Notes: generated by a model not told the origin, from the letters alone. A stretch of DNA of 64,000 nt from Neostapfia colusana (GCA_030760725.1 JASWHV010000003.1:113864153-113928152); one strand, 5' to 3'; shown: positions 47,001 through 57,761, counted from the stretch's first letter. Numbers and translations: made by a program.

Positions 47001-47412
47001 ATCACCTATCCATGGCCAACGACGTTTCAATGTCAAAGGAAAGCTAGCACCTCGCTATATAGCACCATTTAAGATTTTGGACAAGCGAGGAGAATTAGTC
47101 TATCAACTAGAGCTACCAACATATCTCTCCGACGTACATGACGTGTTTCATGTGTCCAAGCTCAAGAAGTGCTTGAGAGTACCAGAGGAGCAAGTACTAA
47201 TGGAAGAGCTTGAAATTCAAGAGGACCTGACTTATGCGGAGCATCCTGTCCGAATTTTGGACGTAAGGGAAAGGGTCACCAGGAACAAAGTGATCCGATG
47301 GTGCAAGGTACAACTGAGCCATCACACCGAAGCCGAAGCCACATGGGAGCGTGAAGAAGACATCAAGGCAGAATTCCCTCATCTATTCTCTGCTAACGAA
47401 TCTCGAGGGTGA
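44060..47412 (+). pseudogene. pol: B2 protease-RT-RNase H-integrase-chromodomain
   Basis: The protease site reads DSKASRS instead of the usual DSGASHS, with the conserved Gly lost. TAG ends that part at 44423-44425. RT, RNase H and the first half of integrase are open for 710 codons (44426-46558), with VFIDDIMVYS and YTDHKSLKY intact; CGA to TGA stops it at 46556-46558 next to the second catalytic Asp (IVSD). At about 46660 a 13-bp deletion between two CAAACC repeats removes the third catalytic residue (the Glu of QTER) and shifts the frame. The remainder is open at 46666-47412 with a chromodomain (KVQLSHHTEAEATWERE, Leu where family members have Trp). Confidence 0.92.
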
Positions 47413-47435
47413 GATTCAATTTAAGGGGTTAGATT
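47399..47435 (+). promoter_or_regulatory. B2 pre-PPT hairpin and polypurine tract
   Basis: AATCTCG/AGGG/TGAGATT (47399-47416) keeps six pairs plus a G-U closing pair. The tract TTTAAGGGGTTAGATT has lost two G bases compared with B1. Confidence 0.8.
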
Positions 47436-48065
47436 TGTGACACCCTCATTTCTGGTTTCTGCATGCATTCATGTTTCATGTAGAGGAAACATTTTAAAAG
47501 AAGTGGGAACAGAGAAATTATCAAAAAGATAACCAAAAAGAGCCGAATCCAGTTCACAGAGAGCGCAGAAGACAACTCCCGCGGCCCGCTGGCCACGTGG
47601 CATGTTCGGAGCTCATCCCTGCGAAGTGGGGAGAGGTCTGCCGCTAAACTGGCTACGTGGTAGGCTCGGGGCTCATCTCCACAAAGGGGGAGAGGTCCGA
47701 CCATGTGAGACACGTGTTGCCCCCGGAGCTAGACTCTGCGGAGAAGCAAAGGCAGTCCCGCAGGACACGTGTCACATTCGGAGCCAGTCACCGCGGAAAT
47801 CAGAGGTCCAGTCGCGCGGGATACGTGTCGAACTTGGAGCTCAACTCCGAGAGGTCCGTTCTATTGGAAACGTGTCGCCACCGGAGCTTATCTCCGGGAG
47901 GTCCATCAATGTTGGACACATGTCAACCTCAGAGCTCGTCTATGAGCAAAGGAGTCTGGCGCTGTTAGGATACGTGGCACACCCGGAGCCATCTCCGGAG
48001 AGAGGGAAGGTCCGGCACTGACACGCGGCGTGCGCGGAGCCACCTCCGAATAGAGAGGACGTCCC
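47436..48065 (+). repeat. B2 3' LTR, first 630 bp
   Basis: It matches the start of the B2 5' LTR through most of the G-box-like array, then stops where B3 begins. The rest must lie beyond 64000. Confidence 0.93.
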
Positions 48066-48929
48066 TGTGACACCCTCATCTCGGGTGTGAGCATATGTTC
48101 ATGTTTTATGAAAAGGAAACACTTTAAGAAAAGTAGGGACAGAGAAAAATATCAAAAGGATAGCCAATAAGAGCCGAATCCAGTTCTCAGAAAGCGCCGA
48201 AGACAACTTACAGTGGCCGCTGGCCACGTGGCGTGTTTTCGGAGCTCATCCCTGCGAAGTGGGGAGAGACCGCCACCAAGCTGGCTACGTGGCTGGCTCG
48301 GGGCTTGTCCCCGCAAAGGGGAGAGGTCCGATCCTGTGGGACACGTGTTGCCCACGGAGCTAGCCTCTGTGGAAGAAGCAAAGGCATTTCCGCTGGACAC
48401 GTGTCATCCTTGGAGCTAGTCCTCACGGAAATCAGAGGACCAGTCGCGCGGGATACGTGTCGATCTCGGAGCCCACCTCCGAGAGGTCCTGTTCTATTGG
48501 ACACGCGTCGTCACCGGAGCTTATCTCCGTGAGGTCTGTCGCTGCTGGACACATGTCGACCTCAGGGTATGTCCCTGAAGAAAGAAGAGAGGGAAGACTG
48601 GCGCCAACACGTGGCGTGCACGGAGCTCACCTCCAAAGGAGCGGGAGGTCTCGCTCATGACACGCGGCACAACCGGAGCTCGTCTCTGCGGAGAAGGAGA
48701 TACCAGGCCCCGGAAGGACACGTGGAGCCTCCGGAGCTCATTGCCGCAAAGGTAACGAGTTCTGGAGCGGCTGTTACGCGTAAGAATACCGGTACGTAAA
48801 GGAAACCGACCTGAATTCCACAACGTTACCGCACCAAATCAACTAAAGATAAGATGATAGGATCCAACGACGATCTGAATAAGACTCTTATTCGGGATAC
48901 AATCAGATTAGGACTCTTCTCTTCCCGAT

Positions 48930-48938
48930 TATAAATAG
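48930..48938 (+). promoter_or_regulatory. TATA box of B3 5' LTR
   Basis: TATAAATAG in the conserved GATTATAAATAGAAC context. Confidence 0.75.
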
Positions 48939-49717
48939 AACCCAGAACCTCTGAGGAGGACCTCGAAATCCAAGAAGGGCATAAGGTAGGACTCCGATAC
49001 CACCTTACGGCATCGTTGTATTCTCCTTGCATCTGTTCTTTGATTACTTCAGAAGCCTTCTCGTGGATAGATCACTTGATGATCAGGTTGATCTAAAGAC
49101 AAGATCATCGCCACATCCACCTTTGATCCGAACATCTCTGTCCATGCAAGCCATGCAAAAACACGTACAGACCAATCTAATAAAATTAATCATAGGATAG
49201 CATGCATGTGCATCATCGCATCTAGTTTAAGGTTTGTGCATGATATTGATTGCTGTGAATCTTGTATGCACGTAATCCTACCTAGCAGAATAAGCTCGGG
49301 GAGCTGTCTACGACGAACTACAGCAACAAGGTTTTGAGATTCAAGAACAACCGGAACCGCAAGAACAAGGCATGTGCTCCTTGACCAGGTTGATCCTATG
49401 TTTTGGGTAAAACTATTTTGTTTTGCGAAAAGGTGTGTGTGCTGAGTCAAACATGATGGGAAACCCTTTTTATAGGAGTTTACTAGTTTTGGTTGAACCA
49501 CCCTTGTCACCTGGGGAGTTTATGAGTCAGGTATGGTTTCTGTATTATGCTTCGCTGAGTCTATGGGATTGGGAAGCGAGATAGATGTGTCTAGCTAACT
49601 GCACTCGTAATGATAATGAGAAACTAATGTTAATAATAGACATTGATCGGAGGGAGATCTAGGCAAGACTGGGTTTGTGAATGAGGTAGCATGAGATGGT
49701 GGTTTACTTGCCATAGA

Positions 49718-50614
49718 TCTAAGGACCGGTTCATGCATGCACATGCCAGGATAACAGTGCCACCACAAGGCCAAGTATGGGTGCGGCTTAGCTGAGTAAT
49801 TAGGTAAGTTGCTAGAGTGTTATGGACTGTGGAAAGCGCGGGGAATGGGAGTCGAGTGAGGACTGCCCTGGGAACTGCATGGCACAAGAGGGGGCCCGTG
49901 GGTGGGAGAATTGGAGATTCTAGCCTGCCGGTGAAACCTTAGTGAGTCCATAAATCTAGTAACCCCTTTGTAAAGGCTATTTTGTGATCTCTTGACCATA
50001 CACCGACGGATGTGTACTGGTATAATGGAGGTTCTGCAGTCGCCGACGGGTGACGAAATCACAAACTTGTGGGTAAAGAGGTGCAAACCTTGCAGAGTCT
50101 AAAACTATCATGATAGCCGAGCTTACGGTCATGAGCGCCTGGCTAAACTGCCATGATTAGTTAGGATGGTTATTGGGATGGTTATTGGGAAGGTTCTTAG
50201 TTATGGTTATTGGTTTTGGTTATGGTATGGTTGTTGGGACTGTTGAGTCCGGGTGATAAGATGGTTGCATGGCTGTTGAGTCATGGCAGCGAAACTGGTC
50301 TCGGTGTGAGACAAAGTTGTTTATGAGATAAGATGGTAGCGAATACGTGAAGGTATTCGTGAGATGGTAGCGAATACGAGGAGGTATTCGTGAGTAAGAA
50401 TGAGGTTGGTTAATGTTCGGGTGGAACATGGAAAGCGATGGAGGTATGTTGGTAATTTAGTACATGCTGGGATTACATTCATCTAAAGTTAAGTTGCTGT
50501 GTTATCATGGTTTTATAAATCTGCTTTTCTGCAAATAAGCCTTTTATACCTACCTTGTTTATGAGCTGCATATCATGTGTTTTCCCGCACTTGTTGAGTA
50601 CATCATTGTACTCA
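49718..50614 (+). other. Conserved block and hairpin in B3 5' LTR
   Basis: The block contains CTATCATGATAG (50105-50116). The hairpin at 50595-50614 is a perfect 7-bp stem with loop ATCATT, the best-preserved family B copy. Confidence 0.72.
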
Positions 50615-50997
50615 AACTTGCATTATTACTTCATCATCAGTAGCAGGAGAAGCCTACTATGAAGACCAAGTGGAGCATTACAGCGTGTGATCTGTTCTCA
50701 ACCTTGCCTGTGGGAATGGAATAGAGATGGAGCCGTTGCTGCTTAGATTTGCTTCCGCATTAGTTAAATCGCTTCCGCATTAGTTAGAAGACTTCCGCTG
50801 CACAGAAATAAAGACTTCCGCTATGAGCATGAGTCCAAGACTCATGAGATATTGTAATAAACTCTGTTATTCGTGGTAATATATAATCTGAATTCAGTTT
50901 GTGGAACATATGTGTATGTGTGATGAACATCCTGGGCACACATATGCATTAGTTCTCGGTTCCGTGGTTTTTCCACAGAATTGAGGGCGTCACAGAT

Positions 50998-51110
50998 TGG
51001 TATCAGAGCCACGGGTTGACAGTGGGTTACACGCCTAGATAGAAACCTTAGATTGATATTAGAGCCACGGGTTAACAGCAAGTTACACCCCTAAATAGGA
51101 GTCACAGGTA
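50998..51110 (+). repeat. B3 primer-binding site and second ~55-bp unit
   Basis: TGGTATCAGAGCC (50998-51010) is an exact primer site. A second unit carries TGATATTAGAGCCACGGG at 51054, 56 bp further on. The leader then runs to CTCTCTCACAG at 51440 without a recognisable ORF. Confidence 0.8.
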
Positions 51111-51440
51111 ACTAAGCCACACTGACCGAAGGAAGCGTCAAGGGTGAATAGCTTAGATTGGCCTTTAAACCCACCTTGACATAGGAAACCATCCTTGAAT
51201 AGGAGTTGTGTGGGCCCTTGTGATGATTATTTGTGATTGTGTGCTTAGTGTGAGTTGTGGGACGTCTCAAAACATTGTCCATATCCACACGTAAGAAGAA
51301 AGAGGTGTGAGATGTCTCGGCACTTGCTCACATCCTCATATGGGCTAATATATACATAGTCCAACTCACCTTGATGCATATAGTTAGAAGGAATCTACCT
51401 AACCTTCTAACATTCTATTCTATTTTGATCTCTCTCACAG

Positions 51441-51946
51441 ATGGTGAGGGGAAACGCCGGCCGAAGGAACATCCAGGAGGATGACCATGATGAAGTTTCT
51501 GCTAACCCAGGAGCTGGCGAAAACCATCTGGAAAGGTTGATGGCCATGCAAAACCAGCTTATGCAAACCATGATCCAAACTTTGGGTCAGTTGCAGGCCA
51601 ACCAAAACCCCGTTCCGGCACCACCGCCACCACCACCGCCGGCTCATAACAGGTTGGGAGAGTTCATGAGGACTCGACCACCCACCTTTGCTCAAGCTAG
51701 TGATCCCATGGAGGCCGATGATTGGTTAAAATCCATGGATAAAAAGCTTGCCATTGTTCAGTGCAATGACCAAGAGAAGGTTCTCTTCGCGTCGCACCAA
51801 CTTACGGGAGCCGCTGCTGACTGGTGGGATGCCCTGAGCAACGCTCATGCCAACCCGGAGACAATCACTTGGACTGAGTTCAAGGAAAGTGTGAATGAGT
51901 ATCTCAACAAGTTCATACAACTGTCCCGGTATGCCCCCGAAGATGT
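51441..51946 (+). pseudogene. gag: B3 gag N-terminal half, cut by A3
   Basis: MVRGNAGRRN starts after the acceptor-like CTCTCTCACAG. The Gln-rich helix, poly-Pro stretch and AAADWWDAL core are as in B2. After WTEFKES the sequence jumps to VNEYLNKF, an in-frame loss of about 81 bp that removes the SHYIPAG-type block. The frame is open to the insertion point at GAAGATGT (GATGT 51942-51946 is the expected duplication). Capsid assembly would probably fail even before A3 inserted. Confidence 0.88.
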
Positions 51947-52340
51947 TGTAACACCCCAAAACCTGTTAAGAAGGGAATTTAAAAATTTTTGGACGTATTG
52001 CATGTGGTGCAGAAATTCAAATTCAAATTGGAATTCAAATTCAACTCAAAACAGAAAAGAAAAAGAAAAAGAAAAAAAACAAAACAAAACCCCGGCCAGT
52101 GGGCCGAAACCCACCAGCAGGCCCACCTCGCCCCCACGCCAGCCCGCAGCCGCGCGCCCCGTTTTCTTCTCACTGACATGTGGGGCCCGCCATCTTTTTC
52201 CACCTCTCGCGTGCGCTCGGCCGACCGGGACTCCTCTCTTCCCCCGAATCGAAACCACCCCGGATACCCGCGTATCCCAGCCAAATTTCGGTTCTGGACG
52301 ACTCCAGCTCGATCACAACCGAACGCCGCCCTCCCCCGGC

Positions 52341-52348
52341 TATATAAA
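52341..52348 (+). promoter_or_regulatory. TATA box of A3 5' LTR
   Basis: TATATAAA after CCCTCCCCCGGC, the same position as in the other A LTRs. Confidence 0.75.
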
Positions 52349-52608
52349 CACCGGCATCGTCACGTTTTTCACCCGCGATCGGCTGTTTTTCCTCCCAGTG
52401 AGAACCGAAGCTCCGATCACCGTTTTCTCTCGATCTTTGCTCGGGTTCTCTGATCTAACGCGCCGGTCGTGTTCCACCGCCTCCGAAGAATCACGCAGGT
52501 GCAGAAAACTCGGTGGTTTGCGCTTCAGACACAGCGCACATCGCCGTGAATTCACCTCGGACCTTGTCGCCGACCGCCTTCCGGGACCTCCGAGCTCAAG
52601 AAAAACCC

Positions 52609-52618
52609 CGAGGTGAGA
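52609..52618 (+). promoter_or_regulatory. Predicted 5' splice site in A3 leader
   Basis: CGAG/GTGAGA, about 270 bp after TATA, is conserved in A1, A2 and A4. The partner acceptor would be TTATGTTTTAG, ending one base before the ORF0 ATG at 55574. This predicts a ~2.96-kb intron; splicing has not been shown. Confidence 0.45.
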
Positions 52619-54294
52619 TCCCCGACCTCCCCTCTACCGATCTATGCCATGAAATCCCAGTTTTAGGAAGTATAGACGAAGATCCGAAGTTCTCCGGCGA
52701 GATCGCCGCCTCCCGCCGCCGCGCGCCGCCGGGCAGCGCTGCCCGCGCTCGGTCAGAGCGACGTGGCCGCTTGTGCGCCGTCTATTTTAAATCGCACAGT
52801 AGAATTGAAATCCCCGCGTACCGGTTCGACGTTATAATCTCAGCCGTATGTTTTAAATCGGACGGTCCACGTCAGCCCCGCATTATAAAGACCGGGATTC
52901 TTACGCGCTACCCCCTGGGGATCTCGGAAAATACGAGCTAGCCCCGGAAACTTCTGATCTAACCCCTGGAACTTCAGAAATTCATGTAAATTCAATTAAA
53001 AATCAGTTTTATCCCCTGGACTTAATAAAAAATTACGAAAACCCCTCTGTTATGTGTAGTTAGACCCCTGGAAATTCTTAAATAATAAATTAGACCCTGT
53101 AGTAGGGTGAACTTACCTTTTTCACCCTATATGATATTCAATTTAGAAATTTGAATGTGTGACTAGGATTTAAATTTAAAAGGAAATACAAACACATTGT
53201 AAATTCAAGTTTAAACTCTACTAAAACTTGGAAAACTTTAGAATGAACTAAAAATAAATTTTAGGCTGAAATGAAATCTGTTTGGGTGTGTTCATGTTTA
53301 TTAGTTCAAGGAACACATTTTTAGGTTAATAAATAATTTTGAAAATGCGTAAAACAGATTTAAATTAGTTCACATCAGAGGAGAAGTTCAAAAATATATT
53401 ATTTAATATTTTATATCAGGTTTAGATGAGGTGTCTTAATATTTTCATAATAAAGTTCACATTTAGGCATAGGAAATAAATCTGAAAATATAGCTACTAG
53501 GCATGCATAACTAGAAAATGATAAATGAAGTTTCCAAATCCAAAGATTTGAGTTTAGGATTTGATAGAGGATCTGAAAACCCATTTGAAGTAGGAAAATA
53601 CCTTTCATGCATAATTGGTAGCTAAGATGTGTATCAATTGAATATAAGGAATTTGTTCAAATTTGAAATTCATATATAGTGTGCAAACATAAATCTGAAT
53701 ACCAAAAGTTAGAAATCATATGCACATGTTTAAAAGTGCATGTAAGCCAAAAATCAACACACATAGAGTAACCACAACACTTAGAAATGTGAATGACTTA
53801 CATAGATGTGAATGTGTGGTTGTATGAAATGAAAGTGTGAACTATGTCTTATGGATTGTTGTTTTCTTTTGTTATGTGTGTTGGCATGAATAGAACCTGC
53901 CCCAGAGCAAGTTCTTCCCTTCCAAGAACAAGACTTTCCATTCCCAGAGCAGCAGGAAGAAGGCAAGTGTCCTTGACCACTTTGATCCTATACTATGATG
54001 TGTAGATAGAATTATTTGCGTTGTCAATTGAAATATGAAACCCATGCTAGGAAGTTTCCCTAGAATTGCATTACCTTGTTTCCTTGTAGCTTGGGTTGGG
54101 ATTTATTTTATCATGTCATTTATTGTTATACTTAGCCATGCTTAGAATGGGATAATTGGGGTATAAGATCATCAATTTATTTACCTTACTCTTGAATGAG
54201 ATGTTATGAGTTATGTAGAGGTAGGGATCAAGGCAAGTTGGATGATTTGGTTGGTGCTGGGTGCACGAGACTCGGGTTTGTGTTTAGTACTTGC

Positions 54295-55019
54295 CTGGAT
54301 CCTAAGGACCGGTTCATGGAGCATGTAACCTAGCTTTACCGTGCCAACCACATGCTGAGATGGGGCAGCTTGGCCAATTAATTAGGTGTATCCCCGGCGT
54401 AGTATGGGTGTGTTGGATGGTGCGGGGAATAGGTGTCAGCTGGACTACCGTATGAACCGCAAGGCTGAAGAGGGGGCCACTGCAGCGGGGTTGGAGCCTC
54501 TTGTATGCTATTAGGGGTGAAACCTCAGTGGGCCCACGCTCGTTGGGAATCCCTTTGTAAAGGCTTCGTAGTGATCTCCTGGCTACACACCTGGGAAGTG
54601 TGAATGTGGTTCGTGGCAACTGGCGTAATGGAGGTTCTTTTAGTCCACCCGGCAACGGGGGATGAAATCACTACATGTTGATACAGTGGTACAAACTCTG
54701 CAGAGTCAAAACTGTCATGACAGCCATGCTCACGGTCAAGAGCGGCTTGGACTTATTCATGATTAGAGGATGATGGATTTGGAAGTTGAGGATGTTAAGC
54801 GGGGAGCTTGACATTAGATATGATGATTATGGTTACTTGATTTTGATGATGGGTTGGGAGATTTGGACCATTTCACCCCTATGTAGTAATGTAGGTGCTT
54901 AATAAGATAAGGTGATATGTATTAATTGCGTAGTGCTTTAACCATGAATTCAACCTCTCCTTGCTCTAGCCATGCATGACATAATCTTTCCCACACTTGC
55001 TGAGTACCAACGGTACTCA
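54295..55019 (+). other. Conserved block and hairpin in A3 5' LTR
   Basis: ACTCTGCAGAGT (54695-54706) and CTGTCATGACAG (54712-54723) are perfect palindromes five bases apart. The hairpin TGAGTACC/AAC/GGTACTCA (55001-55019) is a perfect 8-bp stem. Confidence 0.75.
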
Positions 55020-55359
55020 ACCTTGCATATTTGTTGGTTTTAAATTGCTGCTCAGGTCAAGGGGATGAGGTGGTGTTTAATGATCAAGACTTCGGATCCG
55101 AAGAAGGATTCTAGGTTCATGGAGTCCCCCGGGCAACGCCTGTGACGGAGCCCACAAGAATAATATTCCGCTGCTATTTTATGTTATGAACTTATTATCG
55201 TCCATCGAGACATGTGCTATGTAAGACTTATTTATATTCGACACCTGGCTTGTAATAAATGATGCTTCACTATTTGCCATCACATGTATGAGAAAATGAT
55301 CCTGGCATACATGTGATATTCACTCGGTTGTTCTTTGGAGAAACCGGGTGTGACAGAAG

Positions 55360-55372
55360 TGGTATCAGAGCC
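55360..55372 (+). promoter_or_regulatory. A3 primer-binding site
   Basis: TGGTATCAGAGCC after a four-base spacer (GAAG), complementary to initiator tRNA-Met. Confidence 0.92.
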
Positions 55373-55573
55373 AAGGTTGCCCGTAGGAACGTGGACCTAG
55401 GTAGAAATGGGCGTATTTAAGGACCCTATTTTCTTAAAAACTATTTTACAAGATGTGAGTTGAAAAGTGTTATTTAATGGGGTCACTTTCTTCATCTTAC
55501 CCAACTTTTATTCAAAATATGATTTTTTGTTTAAAACCTTATCTAACTTAAGTTTAAATGCTTTATGTTTTAG

Positions 55574-56344
55574 ATGGTTTGCATGATCCGCACCGCTCGC
55601 AAGTCCACCGGAGGGAGAGTTCCCATAGTTGCCCTTGCCCTGAGAGACGAGAGCCGTCCGGTGACGTACCTCTCCTACGGATTGGCAGTAGGAGGCTTGT
55701 TGCGCCGTCTTCGACGCATGCTCCAAGCTGCCGGCAATACGGGTAAGCTAACCATACACTATAGCTCCACCCGGACCATCCGGAAGAAGCGGGAAGAATG
55801 GAGTTCGGAAATGAGGATTATCCATGAAAATCAGCTGCTTAAGATCTACCGCTCTCCAGCTCGTCGAGCGACACAGGTCGATGCGGAGAAGGATGTCACC
55901 TGGGAGGCCATCACCTGTCAGAGTCACATCTACCGTCGCCACCTGGACAAGACTGAGTACATGTATGTTCTCCAGCGTGAGAGTGGTACGACGGAGTACA
56001 TGTACCCGCCAGTGCAGCAAGGGACTTCCCATGAGCATATGGACCTGTGCCTGGAGGATGCTGCTATGCTCAGCACTCGACTGTAGGAGTGTCAGCAGGA
56101 GCTTCAGGATGTTCGTGACACCCTGAAGGAGACCGAGGCGTTGCTTCGAGCCAGCTTGAGGGCGAGACAAAGAGGAGATGGGAATGAATTGTGTGTCACC
56201 GTGAATGACACATGGACTCCTGACTCCCCAGATCGCCGGGCGATCACGCGTCGTCGCACTTCTCCACCAGCAGCCTCCCCACCCAAAGCGGAGTTAGAGG
56301 GCAGCCGCAATAACGAGGAAGATTCCGAGGAGCCAGCTCAGTGA
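55574..56344 (+). pseudogene. A3 ORF0: sense ORF upstream of gag with H3K9-tail mimic
   Basis: This is a 771-nt frame between primer site and gag, open except for one TAG at 56084-56086 (CAG in A1). It starts M-V-C-M-I-R and continues TARKSTGG at codons 7-14 (55592-55615), identical to histone H3 residues 6-13, then R-V-P where H3 has K-A-P. There is no histone fold after this. The middle is basic with LRRLRR and an EKDVTWEA block. Next come a Glu/Leu/Gln-rich helix of coiled-coil type (about codons 150-195), a Pro/Ser stretch and an acidic tail (EEDSEEP). The ATG directly follows GTTTTAG, an acceptor-like end. I recognise no other domain. It may make a separate accessory protein or act only as leader RNA. 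The identical length in A1 argues for a real gene in the ancestor. Confidence 0.75.
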
Positions 56345-56665
56345 TACAAGTCGTATAGAGTCCTTCCCCATAGTTCAGCAGGTTATCGAGTGGGCGAGTC
56401 AATACCTTAGTTAATAGTGTGATGATGTGTGGTGTGTGACGTGAGTTGTGGAAGCCATGAGCAATTGTCCACAACCTCGTCTTCAGGTTGCTTTGCTTTG
56501 ATGAGGGAACCCCTATGAAATTAATAGTGCATTTATTTTTGCGCGAGACATGAACCCTTAGAAAAATATAAATACAACAAGGCCTCAACATTACAAAGTG
56601 TAAACAAGTAAAATTGGTAAGATAATACGTAATGCTTTAAATTGACATTTGGTTCATCATGATAG

Positions 56666-57761
56666 ATGGCCGGAAGAGGAAAGGGTCGTGGTGCCAACCC
56701 CACCAACAACAACGATGAGGCCGGCAACCCTCATCTTTCTGGAGGCCAAGGCAGGGGTGGTCGCCGTGAAGGAGTTGATCCCATCCACCAAATGCTTGAG
56801 AATCAAAATCAGCTCATCCAGAGACTCAAGTGGTGGCCAACTTGCCCCAAACTCCACCTCCACAAGCTGCACCACGCCAACCAAGGTTGAGTGAGTTTCT
56901 AGGAACTCAACCTCCAAAGTTTGCAAGTGCTGCTAAACCCTGGAGGCAGATGACTGGCTAAAGACCATTGAGAGCAAGATGAGGATCATACAATGTCAAG
57001 GGTATGAGAGGGTGCTGTTTGCTTCTCACCAATTGCATGGACCTGCTGCTGATTGGTGGACCGCTTACGTGGCCGCCCATCATGACCCCGAGAACATCAC
57101 TTATGAAGAGTTCAAGCGTAGCTTCCACAACCATTACATACCAAGGGGTGAACTTAAAAACAAGAGAAAGGAGTTCTTGGGGATGCAGCAAAGAAACATG
57201 ACGGTGGGGGAATACCTCACTAAATTCACCCAACTATCCCGCTATGCACCACGGGACATAGAGACTGATGAGCAGAAACAGGATTGCTTTGTGGAAGGAC
57301 ATACAGCAGAAATGCAGTGTGCAATGTCCTCCAACGAGTATGAAAGTTTCCAAAAGATTGTGGATAGAGCATTTTTTGTGGAAAGGAAGCTGAAGGCCTT
57401 GGAAAGTGAAAACAAGAGGAAGGCTGGATGGTCACACCAAGCCTCGGGTAGCAACACCCGCCCACGTCTGATGCAGCAACCCGCAGGGCAGACGAGCCGT
57501 GCTGCGGTACCCTACTCAGCACCCAGAGGGTACAACCCGAACTTCAGGCCTCCGTCAGCACCAACACAGCCACAACGTCAGTTTGTACAGCAGCCTCGAC
57601 CCACATATCAGCCCCGACCAGCAGTACAAGGACCCACAAATCAACCCCAAGACAACAAAGGCCAGGCACCTAACGTTGGGGTGCAATGCTTTAACTGTGG
57701 TGAAGTGGGGCACTACGCCCATAAGTGCCCAAAGAAGAAGCCCGTGCAGCCGCAACAGTAG
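56666..57761 (+). pseudogene. gag: A3 gag with a shifted N-terminus
   Basis: MAGRGKGRGAN starts at 56666, 321 bp after ORF0. Comparison with A1 shows a small deletion near 56826 (in the LIQ-L region) and another change near 56940, so the first ~100 codons change frame before the core resumes. The gag core is open from 56979 (MRIIQCQGYERV) through PAADWWTAY, the Gln/Pro linker and the CFNCGEVGHYAHKC knuckle to a TAG at 57759-57761 (CAG in A2). It would encode the capsid and nucleocapsid. Confidence 0.9.

Larger units (their letters stand above)
39241..48065 (+). mobile_element. B2: near-complete family B element, 3' LTR split by B3
   Basis: It has a 5' LTR, primer site, gag, pol, chromodomain, PPT and the first 630 bp of the 3' LTR, which stops at GTCCC (48061-48065), where B3 begins. 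It is the only copy in the window showing the whole family B coding region. Multiple stops and a 13-bp deletion make it non-autonomous. Confidence 0.94.
48066..50994 (+). repeat. B3 5' LTR (2,929 bp)
   Basis: TGTGACACCC...GGGCGTCACA. The G-box-like array is at about 48220-48725 with fewer units than B1, TATA at 48930-48938, the donor-like AAG/GTAGG at 48986, the conserved block at 49718-50142, a perfect TGAGTAC/ATCATT/GTACTCA hairpin at 50595-50614 and AATAAA at 50856-50861. Confidence 0.94.
48066..51946 (+). mobile_element. B3: family B element, 5' part, inserted in B2 3' LTR
   Basis: It has a complete 5' LTR, a primer site, a leader and the first half of gag, cut by A3 at 51947. The left flank GTCCC (48061-48065) is the expected target duplication. 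The B3 LTR is about 260 bp shorter than that of B2, mainly through losses in the U3 array and near the TATA-donor interval. Confidence 0.93.
51947..55355 (+). repeat. A3 5' LTR (3,409 bp)
   Basis: TGTAACACCCC...GGGTGTGACA. TATATAAA is at 52341-52348, the donor-like GAG/GTGAGA at 52613, CCCCTGG-type units at 52908-53110, the conserved block at 54295-54745, the hairpin at 55001-55019 and AATAAA at 55254-55259. The interval between TATA and donor contains no ATG. Confidence 0.95.

Noticed and set aside
52513..52941. A frame of about 100-140 codons present in all A LTRs downstream of TATA (also 4759-5088, 12105-11788, 61973-61662)
   Set aside because: Starts are GTG or other non-ATG codons, the frame crosses the predicted splice donor, and similarity follows overall LTR similarity. 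It is kept only as part of the leader.
55574..55640. Captured fragment of a host histone H3 gene
   Set aside because: Similarity is limited to about 12 residues of the tail, and the rest of ORF0 shows no histone fold. Capture of a very short piece or convergence cannot be told apart here.
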